The notes beneath the pieces are model-generated. The model worked only from the letters and a program-made list of their open reading frames with translations. It made no database searches and was not told where the DNA came from. From Parvibaculaceae bacterium (lineage in GTDB: Bacteria; Pseudomonadota; Alphaproteobacteria; Parvibaculales; Parvibaculaceae), in assembly GCA_028283765.1 (NCBI GenBank), contig JAPWJY010000008.1:496001-560000 (forward strand): a DNA stretch of 64,000 bases, written 5' to 3'. Below are positions 19,041-33,983 of the stretch, piece after piece (within the stretch, counting starts at the first letter, position 1; every line of letters starts with the position of its first letter). The translations under genes were made by a program, and so were the position numbers.

Positions 19041-20057
19041 TCAGGATTTCCCTGCCGTCTCTGCGGATACGGATTTGAAGGAGGGTTCGTCAATGAAACC
19101 GACCGGCTGATGCCAGCTCAGCTTGCCGATGCCATGGGCCATCAGCAGCCGCCCCCGGATGCGGTTTTTTGACAGATGTTCCAGCGTGCCGAACGCGATG
19201 AGCGCGCCCGCCGTGAGCTGGATCAGGCCTTTCGCCATCAATTGCAGCCAGACCAGACGCGGCATGTGGGTGTAATGGAGATAGATCGTGACGTAGATTT
19301 GCGTTTCTCTTTTGGTGCGGATGAGGCGATAGGCGATCTCGGTGCGGTGCTCGGGCACGATCTCGGTGACCCGTGCGCCAGCAGCCCAGACGAGCGTGCG
19401 TCCTTCGCGGAACAGGCGGATGAAAAGTTCGGAATCCTCGCCGCCCGCATCGCCGAACGCGAGGCTGAAGGGCTCCGCCGCCTGAGAGGCGCGAAAACAG
19501 TTATCGACCCTGAAGACCGAGTTGCCGGTGCCGAGCCCGATCAGGGGTTTGCCATCGGAACGGACAAGCTTGATGACGCTGTCGGGCGGCAGATGAAAAT
19601 CGCGGGCGAAATATTGGCCTTTCGGGTCATAGGCCGGAGGCTTTCCGGCGGCGAAGATGGCAAACCGCGGGCCGACGGCGATGTCCGCGCCCGTTCGGCG
19701 GAGCGTGCCGACAAGCTCGTCCAGCCAGTCCGGATCGGCGAACTCGTCATCGTCGATGATGGCGAGAAGTTCGCCGCGCGCGCCATGGATGCCCGCATTG
19801 CGCAGCACGGACATGTTGCGGGCAAGCTCGCGCTGATAGCGGATGGGAATATCGGTTTCGGGCGCGATCTTCTCGACGGCCTCAAGGCCGTTGCCGCTTG
19901 GATGATTGTCGGTGATCAGGATTTCATAGCTGAGACCGAGCTTGTTCTCCTGGGCGAGGCAGGAGCGGATGCAGCGTTCAAGCAGCAGGGGCCGGTCATA
20001 GGTGGCAATCGAAATCGTGAGATCTGGTCTCGATGTCGCCGGTGCATCGCCACTCAT
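19041..20057 (-). CDS. Family 2 glycosyltransferase
   Basis: A 338-residue GT2 enzyme. The N-terminus has SIATYDRPLLLERCIRSCLAQ and ILITDNHPSGNG, with the metal-binding acidic motif AIIDDDEFADPDWL (DDD/DxD). A second acidic motif, GGEDSELFIRL, matches the catalytic ED of GT-A folds. A hydrophobic stretch near the C-terminus (WLQLMAKGLIQLTAGALIAFG) may associate with the membrane. It would transfer a sugar to a surface polysaccharide or lipid. AAGGAG lies upstream of the ATG. It diverges from the Hsp70-like gene. Confidence 0.88.
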   Translation of the reverse strand: MSGDAPATSRPDLTISIATYDRPLLLERCIRSCLAQENKLGLSYEILITDNHPSGNGLEAVEKIAPETDIPIRYQRELARNMSVLRNAGIHGARGELLAIIDDDEFADPDWLDELVGTLRRTGADIAVGPRFAIFAAGKPPAYDPKGQYFARDFHLPPDSVIKLVRSDGKPLIGLGTGNSVFRVDNCFRASQAAEPFSLAFGDAGGEDSELFIRLFREGRTLVWAAGARVTEIVPEHRTEIAYRLIRTKRETQIYVTIYLHYTHMPRLVWLQLMAKGLIQLTAGALIAFGTLEHLSKNRIRGRLLMAHGIGKLSWHQPVGFIDEPSFKSVSAETAGKS

Positions 20058-20245
20058 GACTCCTTGTGTCCCTTCCAGAGATCTTTCTCTATCGAATAGT
20101 CATCGGTTGCTGTCGTGGCTATCCCTCACGCCCCGGCCCTGCGGAGACTAGCCTGCTTTGAGATGAGCGGAAAGCCGGGCTTGCCGGGCGCGCGTCTTGC
20201 CCGTAAATCAGGCCGCTCCACGCATGATCCGGTATTGGAGACAGA

Positions 20246-21544
20246 GTGAGCCAGGGCAGCATCGGAATCGATTTCGGGACGACGAACACGGTGCTTGCCT
20301 TCGCGGCGCCGGGCGAGCCTGCGCGCCTGATGCATTTTCCGGCGCCGGGCGGCGAGGTGACGGCATGCCGCTCCGCACTCAGCTTCCATACTCATGCGGA
20401 CCGGCCGCAGGACCGCACGATTGAAGCCGGGCCGTGGGCGATTGACGCTTATCTCGACGACCCCGCGGACACGCGCTTCATCCAGTCGTTCAAGCGCTTC
20501 GCCGCCAGCGAATCGTTTACCGAAACCCGGATTGCCGGACGGGGCTATGGTTTCGAGGACCTGCTCTCGACCTATCTGCTGCGCCTGCGCGACTATGGCG
20601 GTCTCACGGGCGCGGAGATGCCAAGGCGCGTGATCGTCGGGCGGCCCGTCACCTTCGCCGGTTCATCGCCCAACACGGCGCTGGCGCTGAAGCGCTACGA
20701 CACCGCCTTCCGGCGGCTGGGTTTCGAGGAGATCGTCTACGTCTATGAGCCGGTGGGCGCGGCGTTCTTCTTCGCGCGCGAGCTGGAGCAGGATGCGACC
20801 GTGCTGGTCGGCGATTTCGGCGGCGGCACCAGCGATTTTTCCATCATCCGCTTCTCGCGCGCCGACGGGCACCTGCGCGCGACGCCGCTCGGGCGCTCCG
20901 GCGTCGGGGTTGCGGGCGATGCGTTCGATTATCGCATCATCGACAATCTCGTGTCCCCGGCGCTGGGCAAGGGCACGAGCTACAGGACTTTCGGCAAGGT
21001 GCTGCCGGTGCCTAACCGCTACTATGCCGCCTTCGCGCGCTGGGACCAGCTTGCGCTGATGCGCGCTTCACGCGACATGCGTGAAATCCGTGCACTGGCG
21101 CGCGAGGCGCTGGAGCCGGAGAAGCTTGAACGGCTCATCGATGTGCTGGATGAAAACTACAGCTATCTGCTTTACCAGTCGGTTTCACGCCTGAAAGAAG
21201 AGCTTTCCGCGGACGGGGAGGCGGAATTCCTGTTCGACGCGCCGAAGCTCTCGTTGAAGGGGACGGTATCGCGCGCGCGGTTCGAGAGCTGGATCGCGCC
21301 GGAACTGGGGCTGATCGAGGCGGCCATCGACCGGGCGCTGGCAAGCGCGGGCCTGAAAGCGGAGGCGATCGACCGGGTGTTTCTCACCGGCGGCTCGTCG
21401 CTGGTGCCCGCCGTGCGCCGTCTGTTCACGGACCGATTCGATCCGGCCCGGATAGGCTCCGGGGCGGAACTTCACTCCATCGCTTCGGGGCTGGCGCTGG
21501 TGGGTCATGAGCCCGATCTGGGGCCATGGCGGGCTGACGACTGA
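20246..21544 (+). CDS. Hsp70-family (YegD-like) chaperone protein
   Basis: A 432-residue protein with the Hsp70/actin ATPase fold but without the usual DnaK substrate-binding C-terminus. The phosphate-1 motif is GIDFGTTNTVLAF, phosphate-2 is VGDFGGGTSDFSII near residue 190, and the adenosine motif is VFLTGGSSLVPAVRRLF near 375. It matches the YegD-like group of short Hsp70 relatives, whose clients are unknown. It uses a GTG start at 20246 with GGAG 5 nt upstream. It ends at a strong bidirectional terminator before convergent gltD. Confidence 0.9.
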   Translation: MSQGSIGIDFGTTNTVLAFAAPGEPARLMHFPAPGGEVTACRSALSFHTHADRPQDRTIEAGPWAIDAYLDDPADTRFIQSFKRFAASESFTETRIAGRGYGFEDLLSTYLLRLRDYGGLTGAEMPRRVIVGRPVTFAGSSPNTALALKRYDTAFRRLGFEEIVYVYEPVGAAFFFARELEQDATVLVGDFGGGTSDFSIIRFSRADGHLRATPLGRSGVGVAGDAFDYRIIDNLVSPALGKGTSYRTFGKVLPVPNRYYAAFARWDQLALMRASRDMREIRALAREALEPEKLERLIDVLDENYSYLLYQSVSRLKEELSADGEAEFLFDAPKLSLKGTVSRARFESWIAPELGLIEAAIDRALASAGLKAEAIDRVFLTGGSSLVPAVRRLFTDRFDPARIGSGAELHSIASGLALVGHEPDLGPWRADD

Positions 21545-21555
21545 TCGCGAAAGCG

Positions 21556-21590
21556 CATCCTCCCGGACGGGGTCCGGGAGGATGGCTGTT
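21556..21590. terminator. Bidirectional terminator hairpin
   Basis: Perfect 13-bp arms (21556-21568 and 21572-21584, CATCCTCCCGGAC/GTCCGGGAGGATG) with a GGG loop, followed on the plus strand by GCTGTTTTA. It lies between the Hsp70-like gene and gltD. Confidence 0.88.
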
Positions 21591-23013
<1,423 letters not shown>

Positions 23014-23017
23014 TCGC

Positions 23018-27748
<4,731 letters not shown>

Positions 27749-28405
27749 TGACTTCGCATCCCTGTTCTATGGCCGTTGCCTTGCGGCAGCGTCCCCGCCT
27801 CACCGTCACCTTCGACCCGTCCATCGATCCCGACGGAGTCCGGCATCCCGGCTTTTCGCAAAACTGGTGAACCGCCCCCCGGCATATTGCCCCATTCATG
27901 ACGAACGCTGACATGCACCGGCGTGCAAGCTCCATGCCCAAACCGCTCGTGGCGGTTGATGGACACGTTGAATTCCACAGTGCCGTCTCAGGGACGGCCG
28001 TTCCTGCTGGGTGCCCTGATCGACCCGGGCCGGGGGTATCCCGCCTGCCGGCGTTAACCGGCAATATTCTGAATTTTCAGGGAGATATGATCCCTCTGGC
28101 AAGGGGATACTGCCAAGAATGAGGGTTCGGATCAAGTAAATAAGACAGGAATGCTGACCTAAAAATTATATCATATAATTCAAACACTTATTATGTGCGA
28201 TCCATTCTCAATAGCCTTTTTTACGATTTATGGGCGCATCTGCGCGATGTTGGGGGGCTCTCTGCGGAGTGACCGCGCCCGGGCGGCTGCCGGAAGGGCC
28301 GCAGGGACCATTCCGGAAATCTCCGGTAGAGTGGATCAGACTGTTCTGTTGATGCCGGGCGAAGGCGTGTGAGGGCCGGAAGTCCGAAAAATCTGGAATG
28401 CGGTA
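27749..28405. other. Long gltB upstream region with foldable segments
   Basis: No credible gene is found in this 657-bp stretch between divergent gltB and threonine aldolase. On both strands, paired arms GTATCCC/GGGATAC (28036-28042, 28104-28110) enclose hairpins at 28046-28063 (TGCCGG/CCGGCA) and 28079-28095 (AGGGA/TCCCT). A 17-nt AT-rich palindrome lies at 28164-28180, and its minus-strand half includes TATAAT (28165-28170), a possible -10 for gltB. If transcribed from there, the structured part would lie in the gltB leader. Confidence 0.45.
28036..28115 (-). promoter_or_regulatory. Possible structured leader of gltB
   Basis: The arms GTATCCC and GGGATAC could close a three-way junction. 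An alternative stem, TGGCA/TGCCA (28097-28101, 28111-28115), would place GGGATAC in its loop and compete with the closing helix. Mutually exclusive pairing is typical of regulatory leaders, but no known riboswitch consensus is recognised. Confidence 0.3.
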
Positions 28406-29446
28406 ATGATTTTTACGAGTGATAACGCACACATCGTCTCTCCTGAAATCCTGAAGGCGCTGGCTGCTGCCAACGAGGGCACGGTATCCTCCTATGGGGC
28501 CGACCCGTTGACGCAGCGTCTCGGGGAGGTTCTGGGCGATCTTTTCGGGCGGGAGGTAGCGGCCTTCCCGGTGATGACCGGCACGGCGGCCAACGCCCTG
28601 GCGCTGGCGACGGTGACCCCTTCCTACGGGGCGATCTTCTGCCATGCGGAAGCCCATGTGCAGTCCAGCGAGTGCGGCGCGCCCGAATTCTTCAGCGGGG
28701 CGAAGCTCGTCACGATCGAAGGCGCGGATGGCCGGATGACGGGGCAGGGGCTCCGCGACATGCTTGAGCTTTTCCCGGCCGATGACGTTCATTATGTGAA
28801 GCCCTCAACCGTCACCATCACCCAGTCCGCCGAAATGGGCACGCTCTATCGCCCGGCTGAGATCTCGCAGATCAGGGCGGCGGCGGACACCCGCTCGCTC
28901 GCGTTCCATATGGATGGCGCGCGCTTCGCCAATGCGGTGGCGGCGCTCGACTGTTCTCCTGCCGCCATCACCTGCGATGCCGGTGTCGATGTGCTCTCGT
29001 TCGGGGCGACCAAGAACGGCGCGATGGCGGCGGAGGTGGTGGTGTTCTTCGATCCGCGCCACGCGGAGGAATTTGCCTACCGGCGCAAGCGGGGCGGCCA
29101 TCTGGTTTCCAAGATGCGTTTCGTCTCGGCCCAGCTTCTGGCCTATCTGGCGGACGATCTGTGGCTGCGCAACGCGCGCCACGCCAACGCCATGGCGACA
29201 AGGCTGGCAGAGGGGCTGGCCAATCTTTCCGGCGTCACGCTGCTCTATGCGGTGGAGGCCAACGAGATATTCATCCGGCTGCCCCGGCGCATCAGTGCGG
29301 CTCTGGAGGCGGCGGGCGCGCATTTCTACGAGTGGCCGATGGCGGGCGACGGACCTGAGGCGGGGACGGTAAGGCTTGTCACCTCGTTTGCCACGCAGGC
29401 GCGCGAGGTGGACCAGTTTCTGAAATGCGCGGCGCATATCAGTTAG
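28406..29446 (+). CDS. Threonine aldolase (PLP-dependent)
   Basis: A 346-residue fold-type I PLP enzyme of the beta-eliminating lyase/threonine aldolase group, cleaving L-threonine or related 3-hydroxy amino acids to glycine and an aldehyde. It begins MIFTSDNAHIVSPEILKAL; FPVMTGTAANALAL binds the phosphate, FHMDGARFANA carries the PLP-ring Asp, and the Schiff-base Lys is in SFGATKNGAMAAE. The stereospecificity is not readable. It diverges from gltB across a long intergenic region and precedes the acyl-CoA synthetase gene by about 70 bp. Confidence 0.92.
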   Translation: MIFTSDNAHIVSPEILKALAAANEGTVSSYGADPLTQRLGEVLGDLFGREVAAFPVMTGTAANALALATVTPSYGAIFCHAEAHVQSSECGAPEFFSGAKLVTIEGADGRMTGQGLRDMLELFPADDVHYVKPSTVTITQSAEMGTLYRPAEISQIRAAADTRSLAFHMDGARFANAVAALDCSPAAITCDAGVDVLSFGATKNGAMAAEVVVFFDPRHAEEFAYRRKRGGHLVSKMRFVSAQLLAYLADDLWLRNARHANAMATRLAEGLANLSGVTLLYAVEANEIFIRLPRRISAALEAAGAHFYEWPMAGDGPEAGTVRLVTSFATQAREVDQFLKCAAHIS

Positions 29447-29518
29447 CGGCATCCGGCTTCCTCCGCGACGAGGTTGCCCTTTATTCTCGCTAAAACAGAA
29501 GAGAAGGGGAGGGCTTCC

Positions 29519-32202
29519 ATGAGTATCCGTAATCTCGACGCCATGTTCGCGCCAAAGTCGGTGGCGTTGATCGGGGGCAGCGCGCGGGAACATTCGGTGG
29601 GGAATGTGCTGTTCCTCAATCTGGCGAGCGCAGGCTTCAGGGGACCGGTCTGGGTGGTCAATCCCAGAGGCGGGCGGCTCGGCGCTTCCGATTCCTATCC
29701 CGATATCGCCAGCCTTCCCGATGCGCCGGACCTTGCCGTCATCGCCACCCCGGCGCAGACGATTCCCGGCATCATCGACGAACTGGGCAGGCGCGGCACC
29801 AAAGCCGCCATTATCATCACGGCGGGTTTCCGCGAGATGGGAGCGGAAGGGCGGGCGCTTCAGACCCGGCTGCTGGAAGCGGCGAAGCCTTATCTCATGC
29901 GCATCGTCGGCCCCAATTGTCTGGGCATCATGGTGCCGGGCGTCGGCCTCAACGCGGCCTTCACCCACATTGCGCCGCTGGCGGGCGACATCGCCTTCGT
30001 CTCCCAGTCCGGCGCCATCGTCACCGCCATCATCGACTGGGCGACGAGCCGCCAGATCGGCTTTTCCCATGTCGTCTCGCTCGGCACCATGGCAGACGTC
30101 GATTTTGGCGACATGCTGGACTATCTGGCGCAGGACACCAATACGCGCGGCATCCTGCTCTATATCGAGTCGATTCCCGATGCGCGCAAATTCATGTCGG
30201 CGGGACGGCAGGCCGCGCGCCTCAAGCCGGTGATCGTCATCAAGGCCGGGCGTCACCGGGAGGGGGCAAGAGCCGCCGCCTCCCACACCGGCGCCCTTGC
30301 CGGGTCCGATGCGGTCTTCCACGCGGCTTTCCGCCGCGCGGGCATGCTGCGCGTGTTCGGCATGGAGGAATTGTTCGACGCGACGGAAACCCTTTCCACG
30401 CGGCCGGAGCGCAAGCCCCTTGCGGGCGATCGTCTCGGCATCCTCACCAATGGCGGCGGCGTCGGCGTGCTCACCACCGATTTCCTGATCGACGCGGGCG
30501 CGCATCTGGCCGAACTGGCGGCGGAAACGGTCGCAAGGCTCGATGCTGTGCTGCCGCGCACATGGTCCCGCGATAATCCGGTCGACATCAGGGGGGACGC
30601 CACGGCGGAGCGCTATGCCCGCGCCATGGAGATATTGCTTCAGGATCCCAACACGGACGCCATCCTCGCCATGAATTGCCCGACGGCGGTGATCGATAAT
30701 GTCGAAGCGGCACAGGCCGTCATCGTCGCGGCGAAGAAATCCTCAAAACCGGTTTTCACCGCCTGGCTCGGCGATCAGGGCGCACACGCGGCCCGCCGGA
30801 TATTCCAGAACGAAAAAATTCCGACCTATGACGGGGGGTTGCAGGCCGTCCATGGCTTCATGCACCGCGTTCATTTCATGCGCAACCAGAAGCTGCTGAT
30901 GGAAATACCGCCGGCGGCCCCGGCCTGGCCCGAGAGCGACCGCGCGGTCGCGCGCGCCCTTGCTGAGCGTGCGCGCTGGCTGAAAATCGCGAGTGGCTGG
31001 ACGAGCCCGAAGCCAAGGCGGTGCTCAAGGCCTATGGCGTGCCGGTGGTCGAAACCCTGACGGCGCCGGACGTCGAGGCTGCCGTGGCGGCGGCGCGCCG
31101 GACCGGCTTTCCCGTCGTCCTCAAGATTCTCTCGGCGCAGATCGCCCACAAGACCGACGTGGGCGGCGTGGCGCTGGGGCTGGAGGACGAGGCGGCGGTG
31201 CGCGTGGCGGCGCAGGCCATGCTGAAAAAAGTGGCCGGGTTGCGCCCGGATGCGATTATCAGTGGTTTCACGGTGCAGCCGCTGGTCAACAGGCCCGGCG
31301 CGTTCGAGCTTATTCTTGGCCTTGTCGATGATCCGACCTTCGGGCCGGTCATCCTGTTCGGGCAGGGGGGATCGGCGGTGGAGATCATCGACGACAAGGC
31401 AATGGCGCTGCCGCCGCTCAACCGCAATCTGGCGGAGGATCTTATCCGGCAAACGCGGGTGTCGAGATTGCTGGAAGGCTATCGCGGACGGCCCGGCGCC
31501 AATTTCGATGCGATTGCCGGTGCGCTGCTGGCACTGGGCGATCTTGCCGCCGATCTGCCGGAGCTTGTCGAGCTTGAGATCAACCCGCTGCTGGCGGACC
31601 GAAAGGGCATCATCGCGCTCGATGCGCGCATCCGGGTCAGGCCTGCGAAGCTCACCAGCACGCGCCGCTTCGCCATCCGCCCCTATCCCCAGCGGCTTGA
31701 GGGCGAACTGAGCGACCGGAACGCGAAGACCTATCCCATGCGCCCGATCCGTCCCGAAGACGCTCCCCTGATCGACGACCTGCTGGCCAATACGGACCCG
31801 GAGGATCTGCGCATGCGCTTTCTGTCGCCCCTGCGCCGTCTGCCGCGCCAGCTCGCCGCCCGCCTGACGCAGATCGACTATGACCGGGAAATGGCCTTCG
31901 TGCTGTTTGCCGACGAGAGCCACAGCCATGCCGCCGCGGTCGGCCGCCTGTCGGAAGACCCGGATCGTATCCGGGCCGAATATGCCATTCTGGTGCGCTC
32001 GGACCATCAGGGCATCGGCCTTGGCTATGCGATGATGCAGCGCCTGATCGACTATGCCCGCGAGCGCGGCCTGAAGGAGATTTTCGGCCATGTGCTGCGC
32101 GAAAACCGGCACATGCTCGATCTTTGCGAAGCGCTGGGATTCGAGCGGCATGGCCTTGAAGGCGAGATGAGTGTGCTGGAAATGCGCCTCACGCTCGCGT
32201 GA
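29519..32202 (+). pseudogene. ADP-forming acyl-CoA synthetase fused to GNAT domain, frameshifted
   Basis: A fusion of an NDP-forming acetate/acyl-CoA ligase and a Gcn5-like acetyltransferase, the architecture of PatZ/Pka lysine acetyltransferases. The CoA-binding domain begins SVALIGGSAREHSVGNVLF; the phosphohistidine is near residue 257 in ASHTGALAGSDAVF. After EIPPAAPAWPESDR the frame breaks near 30976-30982; the next frame continues as ENREWLDEPEAKAVLKAYGVP, the ATP-grasp part (VVLKILSAQIAHKTDVGGV), and from about residue 738 the GNAT domain (RPIRPEDAPLIDDLL, SDHQGIGLGYAMMQRL). One missing base explains it. The repaired length is about 894 residues. The ATG at 29519 has GGGGAGGG upstream. 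It could acetylate metabolic enzymes or other proteins. Confidence 0.88.
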
Positions 32203-32209
32203 GGCGCAT
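32182..32209. terminator. Terminator-like hairpin
   Basis: Perfect 13-bp arms (32182-32194 and 32197-32209, centred on ACGC-TC-GCGT), overlapping the end of the acyl-CoA synthetase gene and facing the convergent hsp20 gene. No long T run follows. Confidence 0.6.
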
Positions 32210-32222
32210 CTCGCAGGATTGA

Positions 32223-32684
32223 TCAGGCGGCGGCTGTCGCGTTTTCAATCTGGCGGGGCGTTGCCGCGCCGGTGTTGATCTCGATCTGGCGCGGCTTCAG
32301 CGCCTCGGGGATTTCCCGCACGAGATCGACATGGAGCAGACCATGTTCGATGGTCGCGTTCGTCACCCGCACATGATCGGCGAGCTTGAAGCGGCGCTCG
32401 AAGCTGCGGTTGGCGATGCCCTGATGGAGATATTTGCGTCCGGCCGGGGCTTCATGCTTGCCCGAGACGGTCAATTCGTTGGCTTTCGCCTCGATATTGA
32501 GTTCTTCGGGTTTGAAACCGGCGATCGCCATGCTGATGCGATAATCGTTCTCGCTGACCCGCTCGATATTATAGGGCGGATAGGCGGGCTGGGCCGAATC
32601 CTGCTTCACGCTGTCGAGCAGGCCGACAAGCTCGTCAAAGCCGATGGTGGAGCGGAAAAGCGGGGAAAAGTCGAAACTGGCCAT
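32223..32684 (-). CDS. Hsp20-family small heat shock protein
   Basis: A 153-residue IbpA/HspA-like small heat shock protein, an ATP-independent holdase that keeps unfolded proteins soluble. The N-terminus MASFDFSPLFRSTIGFDELVGLLDS matches the class A rhizobial type. The alpha-crystallin domain includes YRISMAIAGFKPEELNIEAKANELTVSGKH and RSFERRFKLADHVRVTNATIEHGLLHVDL, followed by the C-terminal R-Q-I-E-I motif (I-x-I/V-like). The start at 32684 has GGAGGA 7 nt upstream, which is locked in a ROSE-like hairpin. Expression is therefore likely heat-induced at translation. Confidence 0.94.
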   Translation of the reverse strand: MASFDFSPLFRSTIGFDELVGLLDSVKQDSAQPAYPPYNIERVSENDYRISMAIAGFKPEELNIEAKANELTVSGKHEAPAGRKYLHQGIANRSFERRFKLADHVRVTNATIEHGLLHVDLVREIPEALKPRQIEINTGAATPRQIENATAAA

Positions 32685-32688
32685 GGAA

Positions 32689-32758
32689 ACATCCTCCGTG
32701 AGCGATGTGGGTTGATCGGCGTCGAAGCTGCTGCCGGTCTCCCGTCGGGACTGACCGG
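32689..32758 (-). ncRNA. ROSE-like RNA thermometer in the hsp20 leader
   Basis: The minus-strand leader can form a start-proximal hairpin: ACAUC-G-CUC-ACG-GAG-GAUGU (32689-32708), with eight pairs and one bulged G, that hides the Shine-Dalgarno GGAGGA (32692-32697). The bulged G next to CUC opposite GAG is the core of ROSE thermometers (the U-x-G-C-U element). A second stem, CCGGTC/GACCGG with inner TCCC/GGGA (32734-32758), lies upstream, as in multi-hairpin ROSE leaders. Melting on heating would release the ribosome-binding site. Confidence 0.7.
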
Positions 32759-32963
32759 GATTTGCCGCTTCCACGCACTCGCGGACCCCTCATGGGCATC
32801 CGCATGAAGGAAATTTAGGATGGGTTCGCTTGCGTTCAAGAGCCGGGCGGGGGAGCGGGATTATTTCATGGCGTCGCACTCTGGCCCTCGCCGGGGCAAA
32901 GCCCTATCATGCTGGAAATCTCACGCGCCCACCGGTTTCCTGCCTTTTCTGTGAAAGCTTTCC

Positions 32964-33374
32964 ATGTCGCAAGATCGGACCATCGCGCTTATCCGCGCCT
33001 ATTACGATGCCTTCAATGCCCAGAATACGGAGGGTTTCTTCGCACTTCTGACCGAAGATGTGATCCACGACATCAATCAGGGCGGGCGCGAAACCGGCAA
33101 GGCTGCTTTCCGTACCTTTCTCGACCGGATGAATAGAAATTACGAAGAGCAGATCGTCGATATCGCCATCATGGTGAATGCGGATGGCGCGCGCGCGGCG
33201 GCGGAATTCACCGTGCTTGGCACCTACAAGGCGACCGACGAGGGCCTTCCGCCCGCCACGGGACAAAAATACCGCCTCCCGGCCGGGGCCTTTTTCGAGG
33301 TGCGCGACGGCAAGGTCGCCCGCATCTCCAACACCTACAACCTCAACGACTGGCTCGCCCAGGTCGGAGCCTGA
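32964..33374 (+). CDS. SnoaL/NTF2-like protein
   Basis: A 136-residue cone-fold protein of the NTF2/SnoaL superfamily. It begins MSQDRTIALIRAYYDAFNAQNTEGFFALLTEDVIHDINQGG, the typical helix-strand entry, and ends VARISNTYNLNDWLAQVG. Such proteins can be isomerases, cyclases or small-ligand binders; function cannot be fixed from sequence. It lies directly before a GNAT gene (its stop is 2 bp before the GTG) and a nitrilase-family gene, so the three form a probable operon. Confidence 0.85.
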   Translation: MSQDRTIALIRAYYDAFNAQNTEGFFALLTEDVIHDINQGGRETGKAAFRTFLDRMNRNYEEQIVDIAIMVNADGARAAAEFTVLGTYKATDEGLPPATGQKYRLPAGAFFEVRDGKVARISNTYNLNDWLAQVGA

Positions 33375-33376
33375 GC

Positions 33377-33970
33377 GTGACGGAGATCGTCCGGCTGGGG
33401 GGCCGGAACATCGATCGCGAACTGGGCGCACTGGCCCGGTTGCGCATCGAGGTGTTTCATGACTGGCCCTATCTCTATGAAGGCTCGCTTGACTATGAGC
33501 AGGCCTATCTCGCGCGCTATGCGCGGGCGGCGACCGGCACCATCATCGTCGCGCGCGACGGGAGCGAGACCGTCGGGGCATCGAGCGCGCTGGCGCTTGA
33601 GGAAGAGGAGGACGCCGTCAGGCGGCCCTTCGTCGAGGCCGGGTTGCCGCTTCACGATATTTTCTATTTCGGCGAATCCGTGCTGCGCTCGTCATATCGG
33701 GGGCAGGGCATTGGCGTCCGCTTCTTCGAGGAGCGCGAGGCGGCGGCCCGCTCGTTCGGCAAGCGCTGGACCTGCTTTTGCGCCGTGGTTCGGCCCGACA
33801 CGCATCCTTTACGGCCGTCGGACTATGTGCCGCTCGATGAATTCTGGCGGCATCGCGGTTATGTCCGCCGGCCCGATCTCGTCAGTTCCTTCAACTGGCG
33901 CGATATTGGCGATGCCGGGGAGACCGTGAAATCCATGGTCTACTGGATGAAGGATCTTTGTACGGATTGA
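33377..33970 (+). CDS. GNAT acetyltransferase
   Basis: A 197-residue Gcn5-related N-acetyltransferase. The acetyl-CoA-binding motif A is seen in YFGESVLRSSYRGQGIGVRFFEEREAAAR (R-G-Q-G-I-G). The substrate is not recognisable. A GTG start at 33377 follows the previous stop by 2 bp, so translation is probably coupled. The next gene encodes a nitrilase-superfamily hydrolase 13 bp downstream; in many bacteria these two activities are adjacent or fused in one protein, so they may act on the same small nitrogen compound. Confidence 0.87.
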   Translation: MTEIVRLGGRNIDRELGALARLRIEVFHDWPYLYEGSLDYEQAYLARYARAATGTIIVARDGSETVGASSALALEEEEDAVRRPFVEAGLPLHDIFYFGESVLRSSYRGQGIGVRFFEEREAAARSFGKRWTCFCAVVRPDTHPLRPSDYVPLDEFWRHRGYVRRPDLVSSFNWRDIGDAGETVKSMVYWMKDLCTD

Positions 33971-33983
33971 GGAAAACGGCATC

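Noticed and set aside
28097-28115. A sigma-54 promoter (GG-N10-GC) upstream of gltB
   Set aside because: The nearest GG and GC are 12 bp apart, not 10, so the required spacing is missing.
32811-32840. Heat-shock sigma-32 promoter for hsp20
   Set aside because: CTTGAA and CCCATCCT are seen on the minus strand but only about 10 bp apart, shorter than the usual spacing.
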